Assembly: GCA_032158295.1 (NCBI GenBank)
Contig: CM063248.1
Location: forward strand, 13,220,657 to 13,284,656
Length of the DNA: 64,000 nucleotides
Direction: 5' to 3'
DNA from: Pycnopodia helianthoides
Taxonomy: Eukaryota; Echinodermata; Asteroidea; Forcipulatida; Asteriidae
The position numbers and the translations under genes are program-made. Under the pieces are notes generated by a model that did not search any database, had not been told where the DNA came from, and saw only the letters and a program-made list of their open reading frames with translations. Of this stretch, positions 1-11,079 are shown in pieces (the first letter of the stretch is position 1; each line of letters opens with the position of its first letter).

Positions 1-3000
1 TGGATCTTATCCACGTTATTCGGAACTGACAATATTTAAGACAAAAGAAAAAATAATAGCATCAAAATTTGTAAGCTAAATAAGTTGGGCATAGGCAATT
101 TGGCGTTGTGCATGATAAACCCAAGCTATACTAAATGAATGACGTGTATTGTGATACCACCCGGGCTGAACAAGGCAAGGTTGACGCAGCGGTTCTCTGA
201 CGGTGAGCAGTTGGGCGTCAACGTGACAACTGCAGGTCATTGCAAGGCAATCGCTAAACGACACCTTACAACCATCCAAATGTACTTTAATCTTTGAGCA
301 ACCAGGAGTCTTTCCAAAATCTCTAGCGTCGCCCAACTAAGCCACTCTTGAGGCCTGGTTTATAGAATAAGCCTGAATAATTCATGAATGTCATCATAAT
401 TATTGCAATGTATTGCTCATGAACTACACAAGTGGATATTCATTTGGTTATTTTCAATGTACGTGTATATGTACACAAGTACAAACTTAATCTCTCAAAT
501 TGTTTTCGAACACCAAATGTCAAAGTGTCCAGTAAATTTTTGCTTCGTAGAGCGATATTCGATGACCGTGAGTCTTCATTATTGATTGACGACTTGGCCC
601 TTTTCCCAATTCTAGTTAGTTACACGGACCCCGTGATTTATTTTATTTCAATTGTCTACTGTCCGCTTTCTGGGCAATGACTCACAACAGGCCAGTACCA
701 GTAGTAAAGGCCTATGGCCATTAAGTGTAACTACAGCAGGCAGCTGCAGTTACATTATTATTACGATACGACCATCAGCATATCCATTTTAGGAATGTAA
801 AGATAATGCCGTCGTCAACAAATTGAGCCAATAGCGTGCTAAACTTATCCACTATAAGATCGATCAGGAACACTTTAATTCATAACGGAGCAGTTTTAAT
901 CTATAGTGTCTGCGTGATCAAACCAACACATTTCTTATTCATGTTATTTCAGATGAAGTTGGTAAAGATGAAGGTACTCGATCCATGGATACGGATCTGA
1001 ACAGAATCTAAATGCTATGATCTTTTGAGTGCTAACTGGGTACACAGATCACCTTCCTGTATTAAAGGTAGCATACAGAATTAGATTTTGTAGAGTTCAT
1101 TTGTACCTATCATTCAGTTTTCAATAAACGTTTTACAACTAACTTGTGAACAATTCATCGAATTAGGTGGTACTTTTTTTGAAAATACGTTACATCAACC
1201 AGGGAATTTATCAATGTTCATGCCCCGTGCACCCGCCCCCGTAACGGCCTACTCTGAACAAAGTAGACTCATGTGCGAATAACTTTCTAGCCAAAGTGAC
1301 CACAACACCGAAGATATAACAATTTCATCTGTATGGAAATAGTTGACAGTTGTCATTTCTTTTCAAACATCAAGGTTCAAAAGCTTAACAGTCGTCTTTA
1401 GACATTTTGTAATTATGGTTACAATCAATGTTTTTATACTGTCTTTGCAAATAAGAGAAAGTTCTTGAAAATAACGTTTACTGTAATTTTCAAGAGAAAT
1501 ACCCACCTTTTCACTAACAATGGCACAGATACAGTACAGTAAAAATTTATCAATTTCGAAACTTTCGATTTTCCCTTCTAGGCTCTGTACAAAAATTTGA
1601 AAAACATAAACAATACAAATCTTAGATTTGGGTTTGGGTTTTGAACACAGTGAAAGGCTTCTTTATAAAGGGTTATATTCATCTGTTTCAAAATCGGTAG
1701 ACACCTAAAAGTGTGTAAAGTTGGTATGCTGATTCATCTTATGGCCTCAGCGTTGATATTTCTTTTCGAAATTTTCTCAATAAACAAACTTCAAAAACAT
1801 TCCCAGAGTGCAGGTTGTGCAAACTGTAATGTGCCGGTATTACGGTAGTATTATACGGTATAGTTCTTCCTCCATATGCTAGCTAATCCACCTATAAATG
1901 GAGCAACTGAACAATTCATTTGTATCATTCGCAGAGCATAATAGTTTCGCAGGAAAAGATTCAATGACGTAAAACATTTTGATGGTAAATCTGCGAGTTA
2001 CTGAGATGTTTTACGACGTCATGATTTTAATTTGCGACGTTCCAAAATGTTTGACGATCTCGTGATTTTATTTGTAATTGTGACATTTTATTGGAGATAA
2101 TGCGAAATTATTCGTCACTATAGTTATAAAACAAGCTGCCTGTTTTTTCCAGAATTGTGTCTTGAGTATTTTTTTTCAGTACCTTGGAGGGTTTAGGTTC
2201 ATAGTGTCGAACAGTAAAGACACCTCATGGGAAATAAAGAAGAAGTCGTCGGTTGTAGGCCCTCTACGCATAATTTGTGCGACTTCACAAAGTCAAATTT
2301 AAAAGCTATGAATAAAAGCGAGTTTTTCCTGGGTGTAATCTTGCAATTTGCTTTTTGAACGTTGTTCTGATGTGCGCAGAGTGTTTTTTCATTGAGTGCA
2401 ATATTATGAGAATTTATAAGAAATCAGGTAGCTACGTTTTTCAAAAACCTTAGGATTGGTTTAAATTGGTATGCCACTTTTTTGTCCCGTTGGAAATTTG
2501 TCATCTGAGTAGAGTAAACCGATAATTGTATTTTTCTTATACCATTTTTTGTTGCGCACCGGTACTCCCGTCCCTTCCCTTGCCCAAATTCCTTGTTGTG
2601 TCTAAACCCAGCAACTCGTCTTTTAGTCCCCACGTCTTTTACACCAGCACCACGGCCTTTGTCTTTGTCTTCGTTCACCTATTGTTTGTCCCGGTGGTTT
2701 TATGCACAAAACCGGAGTTTGTCAAATCACACACCATTTAGCACTTACTACTATTGGTGATACACTATACCAATCATTAATATTGTATCCAAGTCTTTGA
2801 CAAAGTTTGGTAACCATCATATAATAATATGCGAAACAGTTCTGTAATAAACTTTTCTCTGCTCAGTGAAGTTACATCTCAGTTGTGCATCAAGTCATTA
2901 TTTCTTCTATAATATTCGATCAATACAATGACGAGTTGGACCCAATGTAAACTAGGCCTATGCTTGGGGAGGTGGAATGATGTCTATATAAACTTTGACT

Positions 3001-3675
3001 ACAAGCATTATTGGCTCTGATAATACAAAGCAGCATTCTCACTAGTTATTAATTATGTCTAGCGGGTTGCAATTCATCATTCGTTCGGAAGAAATTTATT
3101 TATAAAGTCGCACGTGAATTATATTAAATTATCATACGACAAAAATCAGAGCAACGCTTTTTTCTACGTTTTTATATTGGGGTGGGTTTAGTTAATCAGC
3201 ACTGGGGACTTTCACCTATCAAACATTTCGCAAATTGTGAGAAATTAGGTTCATTTCCCAAAACGAATGTTCGAGTCTTAGGAAATCCTGACAAAGATAT
3301 TGCTTTTTGCCTGCGTTTGTGACTTGATTGAGTTGCAAGCCTACGGGGAAGGAGATTGAAGTGAGCGGATAATGAGTAGACTATCTAGAGGGTAGCAGGT
3401 GATGTATTGTCGGTATACTCCAGCCACCAATAACCACTACAGCTAAATACCTACAAGGCAACATCAACTTGCTTTAGTCCGGAGTCTGTTAATATCAGCA
3501 CAACATCCAACATAATGACGATCAATAACTCTATCTCTTTGCACCTTATTCCAAGGTTTGAACTATAAACTTCCTCTTTCTTCGGAATAGATTGCATTAT
3601 ATAATTTTAACACTGGTGATGGGTTATCTTGCAGCTTATTTGTTAACGCTTATTTCTTAATGATGTCTCTTTCAG
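1..3675. other. Upstream stretch with no gene recognised
   Basis: I see no exon here with convincing splice signals and coding character. A short plus-strand segment at 953-973 has an acceptor-like AG before it and a GT after it and reads seven codons from ATG, but it is too short to call. Earlier exons of the gene ending at 5286 should lie in or before this stretch. A cysteine-rich minus-strand reading frame at 76-336 is discussed among the rejected items. Confidence 0.5.
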
Positions 3676-3841
3676 TGCGTGTTGGATGGCCTGGGCGGAT
3701 ACAGTGAGGTTAAACCCAAACTGTTCTCAAGTACTTTTCCCACACACGAGAGATGTCTTCAGGCAGTGGCGAAATCCTTACCAAAAAGTGACGGGTTAGC
3801 AATTTTTAAACGGCACAAACGTTTTACAAAGTATGGGAATG
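3676..3841 (+). CDS. Penultimate coding exon of an unrecognised plus-strand gene
   Basis: A 166-nt segment open in one frame, bounded by a pyrimidine-rich acceptor (CTCTTTCAG) and the donor GTAAGC. It reads 55 codons starting CVLDGLGGYSEV, with central FPTHERCLQAVAKSLP and a basic end FKRHKRFTKYGN. It ends with one spare base, which joins in phase to the exon at 5228. Two cysteines 26 residues apart could form a disulfide in a small secreted domain, but I do not recognise the family. The reading frame begins exactly at the acceptor, so the missing upstream exon should end in phase 0. The intron to the next exon holds two SINEs, a minisatellite and a foldback element, which is ordinary for this locus. 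That this is a real gene is an inference from splice sites, phase and the downstream poly(A) signal together. Confidence 0.6.
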
Positions 3842-4140
3842 GTAAGCTAAGCATATAGAATACATTGATACTACTCCAAACTTACACCAAGAAGAAGAGG
3901 GGTGTGTTATGTAATACGCCTGTTTGGTTTGGCTGAGTTTCTTTGAAGTATATTTGCATTTTAAATTTGGATTAATATAATTGGAAAAAATTATATAAAC
4001 AGGTTTTTTCTAAGACACAGTATACATGAGTTTGTGGCTGTCTTTGGCCATTATAAGTTGGGAGTGTACAGTGTTCGAATGAACAGAAATGTCTCCAAAT
4101 TAAATGTTAAAGACTTATTTGGTTACATTTTGTGATCTAT

Positions 4141-4757
4141 TTTGTCTCCAGTCATAGTCATTTGACATTTGACATATCCATCCCTTCACAACCATTTAGC
4201 ATTTGTAGCCATTCCAGTCATAGCCATTCCAGTCATAGCCATTTATTTATTTGTTTTATTCACTCTGGTTGTGAAGCCAATTAGTATTCTCATGAAGAGG
4301 GAATGAAGATTCAGTTTTAGATGTGGGAGGAGAACCCAAGAGAAATATTCCAGGGAAAACCCACGCATTCAGGGAGGGACTCAAAACCCAATCCACAAAG
4401 TGCTCCCGACGGAATTCGAACCGGGGTCTAGAGGTGGAAGGCGAGGAAAAGACCACAGCGCCAACCCAACCGCCCTTTGACATTTCACATAGTTATTCCA
4501 GTCTTAGCCATTTGACATGTGACATAGCCATTTCAGTCATAGCCAATTGACATTTGACATAGCCATTCCAGTATAGCCATTTGACATTACTGACATAGTC
4601 ATTTCAGTCATAGCCATTTGACATTACTGACATAGCCATTTCAGTCATAGCCATTTGACATGTGACATAGCCATTCCAGTCATAGCCATTTGACATGTGA
4701 CATAGCCATTTCAGTCATAGCCAATTGACATTTGACATAGCCATTCCAGTCATAGCC
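4141..4757. repeat. Degenerate minisatellite, about 35-40 bp unit, interrupted by a SINE
   Basis: Imperfect repeats built from the words 'agccatttgacat', 'gtgacatagccat' and 'ttcagtcat' run from about 4141 to 4757. A SINE (4241-4476) interrupts the array. The array lies in the last intron of the unrecognised gene. No coding potential is seen. Confidence 0.7.
4241..4476 (-). mobile_element. tRNA-derived SINE, minus strand
   Basis: Read on the minus strand it has a tRNA-like head with A-box (GGCGCTGTGG) and B-box (GGTTCGAATTCC). A body follows with 'GCGTGGGTTTTCCC' and 'CTCCTCCCACATCT', words typical of LINE-derived SINE 3' ends. It finishes in an (AAAT)n tail at 4241-4254. It is inserted in the minisatellite. 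Non-coding. Confidence 0.6.
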
Positions 4758-4759
4758 AT

Positions 4760-5110
4760 CGCTGTGTCGTGACCGAGTGGTTAAGAGCACCGGGTTCGAG
4801 TCCTGGTGATGGCACCTGTGTCCTTGAGCAAGATACTTTACCATAATTGCTTTGTCCTTCGGATGGGACATTAAGCCGTAGGTCCCGTGTACTAGGATTG
4901 ATAGTGCACGTAAACGAATGGGGCCGATTTCACGAAGAGATAAGACTAGTCTTATCTGAAGTTAGGACCAGTAACTGGTCTTAACTTAAGACTAGTCCTA
5001 TATCTTAGCATTGCCTAGGACTGGTCCTAAGTTAGGAGAGTTTTGTGAAATCGACCCCTACAGAACACTTATCTTGGAAAATTATCCCAGTGTTTCTGGT
5101 TCACGAAACA
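4760..5110 (+). mobile_element. Deu-type SINE, plus strand, with a nested foldback element
   Basis: The tRNA-like head contains the A-box 'GACCGAGTGGTTAAGAGC' and, almost directly after it, the B-box 'GGGTTCGAGTCC'; the anticodon-arm region appears deleted. The body has 'TCCTTGAGCAAGATACTTTA' and 'TTCGGATGGGACATTAAGCC', which I recognise as the Deu-like core of echinoderm SINEs. The core appears to resume after 5058 ('cagaacacttatc', 'cccagtgtttctggtt'). The element at 4920-5058 thus interrupts it. Confidence 0.6.
4920..5058. mobile_element. Foldback MITE nested in the Deu-type SINE
   Basis: The ends are inverted copies: GGGGCCGATTTCACGAAG on the left, and CTTTGTGAAATCGACCCC (with mismatches) on the right. 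The interior is a chain of 'AAGACTAGTC' and 'TTAGGACCAGT' words that can pair with one another. No coding capacity; mobilised in trans if at all. Confidence 0.65.
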
Positions 5111-5227
5111 ATTACCCTTGTTTAGTTTCCTCAGGCTTGCGACAGTGATTAAGTTCACTTATGAGGCATCCTTAGTTTCCTTACTAGAAATATACAATGA
5201 TAATAATAACTTTGCATTTTTTTCCAG

Positions 5228-5286
5228 ACATCATGTATCCCGTGGATGATCCAACATTTACACACAAAATCTTTCGAAAGAAATGA
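5228..5286 (+). CDS. Terminal coding exon of the same unrecognised gene
   Basis: The acceptor TTTTTTCCAG precedes a 59-nt coding stretch. Its first two bases complete the Asp codon left by the exon ending at 3841. It then reads IMYPVDDPTFTHKIFRKK and stops at TGA (5284-5286). The protein therefore ends in a basic tail. The joined C-terminal part is 74 residues with no membrane helix. An AATAAA lies 36 nt after the stop, as expected of a last exon. The product is unknown. Confidence 0.6.
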
Positions 5287-5321
5287 GGTGGGAGTTTTCT
5301 TTTAATTTGTTTTATTCACAT

Positions 5322-5327
5322 AATAAA
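5322..5327 (+). terminator. Poly(A) signal of the unrecognised gene
   Basis: A canonical AATAAA lies shortly downstream of the stop at 5286. A T-rich run (about 5294-5317) sits between them. This supports 5228-5286 as a real last exon. Confidence 0.5.
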
Positions 5328-5613
5328 TACTTATCAAGATGCAAGCTATCATACGAGATTACTTAAATTTGTATCTTGTGTTACTTAAAACCGGTACATT
5401 TTCTTCGTTAAAAAACTCTCGGGTTCGTTCGCACAACTTGGTGGATCATGTTAAGAGGCACAAGGGAATTCATCACGACGAAATCTTAGAAGCGGCATTT
5501 GTGATCTTCAGACAAAAATTGTGTCTCGTTCAATAAGAAGCGATGTTTTGGTACCTCTTTGTGTGCGTCTTTGTTATGCATAACCTGCCTGTCAGGAGGC
5601 GGATAGGCCGTAT

Positions 5614-5733
5614 CCAAATTAGCGGCTACGGCTACGGTTACGACTGTTGCTAAGGATGGTGCTCAGGACATTCTATAGTTTAACGCATGATGACATGATG
5701 TAGCCGTAGCCGTAGTTGTAGCCGCTAATTCGG
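5614..5733. mobile_element. Foldback MITE with CGGCTACGG repeats
   Basis: The left arm (about 5614-5640, AATTAGCGGCTACGGCTACGG) is the inverted match of the right arm (5700-5733, ending CCGCTAATTCGG). The hexamer GGCTAC/GTAGCC is repeated in both arms. The loop holds 'CTGTTGCTAAGGATG'. About 120 bp, non-coding. Confidence 0.7.
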
Positions 5734-5739
5734 ACAGCT

Positions 5740-8649
5740 TAGAAGTCAACACGGACTTGGTCTGGATACACGGTAGGTGAATCTACACGGGTGGGTCATC
5801 AGTTGGTGCTCAACAGGGCGCCCTCTCTAACAGAATTTTGCACCCGTCATATAAAAAGAGAAAGCCTACACTCTATAAAATATTCAAATATCATTGTTAT
5901 GTTATATTGTTTTAAAGGAACAAACAATACGTTTATTCAGCCGCACGCATTAACAATGTTTTATTTGGACAGCTGCTTTAAGATCTGTGTTAAAACAATG
6001 CCATAGGCCTACCAGTCACAACTCGTATCTTACAAAAAGCGCAACTTTCGTGAAACTCCTGCAATGGAATAAAATAAGTGAAATAAAAGTTCATCCGAAT
6101 GAATCTTAAAAAATACAGTCAACTGCAGCCAAAACAATATGTCCACATCTTCTTGTTCAGTTTGTTTAGTGTAAAACGTTGTGTTAGTTAAATGTGCTGG
6201 CAGGTTTTAATATATTGACGAGTGATATAAATAACGGAGCGTTCTGAATAAGCTGAGATTACAAGTTCTATCAACTCTTGTAGTTCTTTTTTCAATCCTC
6301 ATGTATAAGAGAAATAAGTAATTTATTTTTGCATTGTGGAGCGGTGAGCCTGAGAAGACAAACAAAGCTAACACGACCGTCACGAATGGCCACAATTTTA
6401 ATTGCCATTAATTCTTGTACAAAGACCAAAGTGCATTCTGGAAAACGGTTTATTACTTGATGCGTATGTACACAGTTGTATTTATAAGACCCCCAATGCA
6501 GACGAGAGTGCAAATTGTGTCCATTTGAGTTGGCGCCATTTATTTGTCATAATGGGTGACGTGAGATGAACTTTAAAAAAAAATAACATGATTATCGATT
6601 TATCAGCGTCATTACAAAAAAAATCTAAATTACATTGCTGATGTCAAAATACATTGACCTATTCATCGACTCATTCGATGCTGTAACTACCAACGTGTCT
6701 GTCCAGTCTATCAGTGCAGTTGTCTGACCTGTGATTTATAAAACCCGTTGAGTGGCATAGGAGGACGTCAAATCTCACGCAAGACGTTCAAAGACAAAGT
6801 GAATGCAAGGCACCATTCTCTATCATTGCATTCAGGTAACCATAACTAAATATAGCTACACCACTGAACACATTAAATAATTGCGCCCTCCTTTGTCTGA
6901 AAAACCTATATTATTTATTTAGAGGGAAACACAAAAGTGAGGCATACCTGATTTTTATTTATTTCTCTTTTTCAACGAAATTTTCAATAGATCCCCCCCC
7001 CCACCAACAATAGTATAAAAAATGTTTCACTTGAAAATGTTCAATGCATTGTGGGAATTCAAAAGTTTGTCTTGCGTGTATTTAGCGGGTCAAATTATAT
7101 CAAATTTCTTATCAATGGAATATTTGTTAACATCCTAATTTCCGTGGTTTTTTTTGCATAGAAATACTATAGAGTTGTCAATCAGGCCTCGTCATTGCAC
7201 CCTGGACCCCGAAAGCTGACGGCAATCTCGAGATAAACTAACTATTACAGCGCCCCCAACGGTGATCATAGTAATAAAGTATAATGCCATTTTATTGATT
7301 ACGTCAAAGTAAACAAGTTTGCAAAGATTTTTTATAACGTTTGGAAAAACGGGAAATTAAGGAGGGAAACGATTTTGGACCCAACATAGGCTGTAGGCCT
7401 AAACTACACACAAATTCCCTGTAATGGCGAACTTAGAGTTTGGTTGTATACGTCATTATGCAAAACTTTGTAAAATTTGTGGCAAGTTTCATAAAATCGG
7501 TCTAGAACTTAGAAAAAACAGAGGAGAGGGTTTCCCTATTAAGTCAAAATAGAAACGGCCCGGTCCTATAGTATTAGGACAATAAGGCACCTGTCGAAGC
7601 AGACGTTGTTTGATTCATAATCACTGATGGTCACTTGAGAGTGTTTTTTTTAAATATTTGTTGATGTTTTCCCTGTTTGCTGATGGTATACGGGAAGAGC
7701 TTTCACGGTTCGTCAACAGAATTAACCATACGGTCCGTAAACTCCAGAAGTATTTTTTTTTCTTTAAAAAAAAAATGTTTGTCTTGATTTTTATGGTTGC
7801 ACAAACTTCATAAAAGCACACAGCGCACGTTAATAAGAAAATTCCAGTCAGAAGAGGGCGACATGTCATTTCTCGAACATCGATCACGGTTCTCAATTTC
7901 AATTTCCAATAGGTCCACGCAATGATGAGGCCTGGTTGACAATAAAAAGCTCCCTTTATGAGCCTATGCAAAATGCTAAATATTCAAAAATACTCAACAA
8001 AATACTTGAAAGTCTGTAAGCCTATTCTCAACAAATCAAATATATTTTCTGAAAACTTCAAACCATTTTTCTTTGCAATGTTTAGTAGGTTAGCCGTTGA
8101 ATTTTTGAGCTATGCCGATCCAAAAAACAACCGTGAAACTCGAGTGAACTGACCTTATTGTATCTTAGGGAAAGGGACCGTTCGCTTGTGAGCAAATTAA
8201 GGCCAGTTTCAGAGGGCTAGTGTACCAAAAATTGGTTTAAAGTCAACAACCACAGCGGTAGAGAATTGGACGATTGTTTTATATAATCCCCCGAATAGCC
8301 ATGACATTCAATGAGGCTCGACACAAGCAAGTTCTCACTATTAGCGCGGTGTATTTTTTAATTGTGTACTACTGAATCAAATCTCCTCAAAATAGACCAG
8401 ATTGTTTCGACTTTAATCATTGTTTGACTACATTCACATTTAATCTGGCTTATTATACGGTACTAAAGAGATAACCCTACGAGAAGAAGTGTTTAAATGT
8501 TAGAAATCAGTAATAATAACGAAACAGATTGTTTTGCGCACTTCTGCAGAAAACTGATCAAGGCGCCTAGTGCACAAAAAGAAAAACAAAACACAAACTG
8601 AATGAATACATGGATATGAATAGCAGCTAATTAAATCTATGTAAATCTA
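5740..8649. other. Intergenic, nothing recognised
   Basis: AT-rich single-copy-looking DNA. The short open frames here (5791-6006, 7621-7971, 7958-8152) lack domain signatures, splice context and coding composition. A poly-C run near 6991 and poly-A/T runs near 7750 are simple sequence. Confidence 0.4.
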
Positions 8650-9460
8650 TTAATATGACTTTTGTTCCCTCTTGCAGGGGTCGAGTGATGTCACTTGGCG
8701 AAGTGTGACAGGGAGCTTATTCCACAGGGCAGGAGCAGCTTTTGGCAAAAGCACGGTCGGTCTCCATATCGGATTTTCCTTGATCTTGGTTCTACAACCG
8801 TGAGAGCAGCGGCGGCAGCTAATGGGGGGGGGGGGGGGGCACGGGGGCAAATGCCCCCCCCCCCCCGTTATTTTTTTTCCCCCAGTTTGCCCCCCCCCCC
8901 CCAGTTTTTTTCCCCGATGGCGGAAATTGAGTTTAATCCCAAACCATTGCACCCAATTTGTTACAATGTTGTTTGCGCTGTAAATAATAAACTCAATTTC
9001 ATCCATCATAATTAGCTGGCACCATCAAAAAAGCCCAATACACTTTCCATCTCCGGCAATGTTAATAAAGTGTGGATTTATTTATCTGTACAAGCTTGGA
9101 AACTTGCTATAAATAGAAATGCATTGTCTGCCCAGAAACCGTAAGCAGCCATCGTACACGCAGTTTCGCACAAACAGTGCAAAATCTTATTTCAGTGAAT
9201 TGTAGGCTTATACAGTACATTATAGACTTTTGTTTGCCCCCCCTTAATTTAAGTTTGCCCCCCCCCCCCCCTCTTGCCCCCCCCCCCAGATTAACAGGTC
9301 TGGTGCCGCCGCTGCGTGAGATCCTGCTGACCTCAGAGCACGACTGCTTTGCTTGGTGGAGATGAGTTCACAAAGATACTGCGGGGCGTGTCCGCGCAGA
9401 ACCTAAAACAAGGAGGCAGATTATGAAGATGATCCTCTTGGCAACGGGGATCCAATCAAT
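8650..9460 (-). pseudogene. 3' end of a LINE reverse-transcriptase ORF, split by a transposon
   Basis: On the minus strand the right part (9316 to about 9460) reads fragments like DWIPVAKRI and RSAGS, and the left part (8650-8805) reads PKAAPALWNKLPVTLRQVTS, then SLDPCKREQKSY and a stop. This matches the C-terminal end of many non-LTR reverse transcriptases (LHWLPV..RI, AP.LWN.LP, SLD.FK). The frame is broken in the right part and the copy is dead. Removing the element at 8806-9315 with one copy of its 6-bp duplication joins the two parts in frame. The LINE clade cannot be assigned from this fragment. Confidence 0.65.
8806..9315. mobile_element. 510-bp DNA element with GC-tract ends inside the LINE
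   Basis: The perfect 12-bp terminal inverted repeat GCAGCGGCGGCA is flanked by the direct repeat GTGAGA (8800-8805 and 9316-9321), a 6-bp target duplication. Long G and C homopolymer tracts lie just inside both ends (8822-8913 and about 9237-9289), punctuated by 'GCAAA' and 'TTTGCC'. The interior is AT-rich with no coding capacity. The superfamily is not assigned. Confidence 0.75.
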
Positions 9461-9469
9461 GTATGCGTC

Positions 9470-10970
9470 TTAAGACAAGCGAAACGTGGTCGTATTTTCT
9501 CGCTTGGACAACGACTCAAGTGGCATTATATTATGGGGACATGTTGCAAACGAGAAGCCCAACAAGAGCGAGTTGCAACAATCCAAGTGTGAAGAGACCA
9601 CAGCATGAATTACTTTCCCAGCTGTATCACGAGACAATTGTTTCGAACTTTGGTTATGTTTTGCAGTTGGAAGACAAAAACAGAAATTTTAATTACTTTC
9701 CAAACACACAAAATAAAGGACATCTAAGAGGTGAATTCTGAAATATCTTGAAATCGCATAAAGTCATATAAACCAAAATTAAAACAACGAACAGGATACA
9801 AATTCATTTGCGCTTTGGCAGTTGTTATTTTATTGAAAATGTTGGCAATAGATTGTCGAAATGAAGGGAAGAATGCTGAATAGTCCTATTGGCTATGAAC
9901 TCTCGAATACCTCACAATGAATGATCAAAACAACCTTAATGAATATAACGAAAGCACAACAATTAATTTGGATTGACTGCAGGCAATATAACTCCCAGCT
10001 TGATACAAAAATCTGTTTTAATTTAAAAGCTTGATAAGGAAAATGAACACAATAATTTTGTTGGAAATCGAAAAACCTATAGGCTTACCTAGTACAATCA
10101 AGTGGTGACATGGCTGGTGAGTGAGTCTATTGTCTTGTATGTGTCATGTGTCACTACATTTTACGACTAAAATGTATAAATCAGAACAGCAGGAGGGAAA
10201 CTGATGGAGTAAGTTGAGAATGCATCGATTGATCTAGATTATAATATACCGAAAAGAACTACGTTAACTTTATAAAGGTAAATAGACTAAATCACGCCAA
10301 TTTTCTACAAATTACATTGTCATTATACCAACGGTCTAGGGCTACGTTATTTCTTGTGCAGTCGCTGAGTCCGTTTGTAAAAATGTTATGTTTTTGAACG
10401 TTACCTCTTTCCTTCTTAAAAAAATATTGAAATGACAGGTACTCACATTAAATTGATAATTTGGGGTTACGTGCAGTGTATCTATTTTGGAGGTTACTGT
10501 GGTATTTAATGGTATGCTAATAATGCATGTGTATGGAGGAAAGCTTTGTATTGAGAGCGTTGCGACATGGAGGGACCAGTTTTCTTTCCAAATGCAGCAC
10601 AACCCAATGTGCAGTCTGGTCTGGTACCCTTTGTACACACTTGCAGTTTTTGATCTGAATATGGCTTCAGATCGCAAGATATCGCAACTATCTCAGTACA
10701 CAGCTCTGGTCCAGCATGGACAGAAAACCATTATTAACAAGAGAACAAGTGCGCCCTCAGTGTTCGAGTGCCTCATCTAACCTTCTGAGTTGCATTTAAA
10801 TTTTGTATGTGCGATCTTTAAGTGCTTCCAGCGTTTGAACATCTTTTCTCAGTGTTTTTCAACAAAAAAGGTAGTTAAAGGTAAAGGTTTACTGTAATAC
10901 AAATGTTATTCTGTTTGTTGGATAATTAGTGATAAAACCGCAAGCGAAACCGACTAGGCTAGTATACATC
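9470..10970. other. Intergenic, nothing recognised
   Basis: Open frames at 10342-10677 (minus) and 10487-10780 (plus) overlap on opposite strands. Neither shows a known domain, signal peptide or splice context. No repeat structure is obvious. Confidence 0.35.
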
Positions 10971-10975
10971 AATTT

Positions 10976-11079
10976 AGGGTTGAACAAAGACAAAATTGCT
11001 GTTGAGTGGGATTTGAACCTGCGACCTCCGAGTTACAACAAAACATGATGATGCTCTACCAACTGAGCTATCTAACATT
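10976..11079 (-). mobile_element. tRNA-derived SINE, minus strand
   Basis: The minus strand reads a tRNA-like head: A-box 'TAGCTCAGTTGGTAGAGCA' and B-box 'GGTTCAAATCCC', with about 30 bases between. The acceptor-stem halves pair poorly, so this is not a working tRNA gene. A short tail, 'AATTTTGTCTTTGTTCAACC', follows. Probably a SINE head or a tRNA pseudogene. Confidence 0.6.

Noticed and set aside
76..336. Minus-strand cysteine-rich frame (GCSKIKVHLDGCKVSFSDC, then CSCHVD) resembling the end of a cystine-knot domain
   Set aside because: The cysteine spacing does not fit any cystine-knot family cleanly, the acceptor lacks a pyrimidine tract, and no partner exon is visible. A profile search would settle it.
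10976..11079. Functional tRNA gene
   Set aside because: A- and B-boxes are present but the acceptor stem does not pair and the sequence runs into a SINE-like tail.
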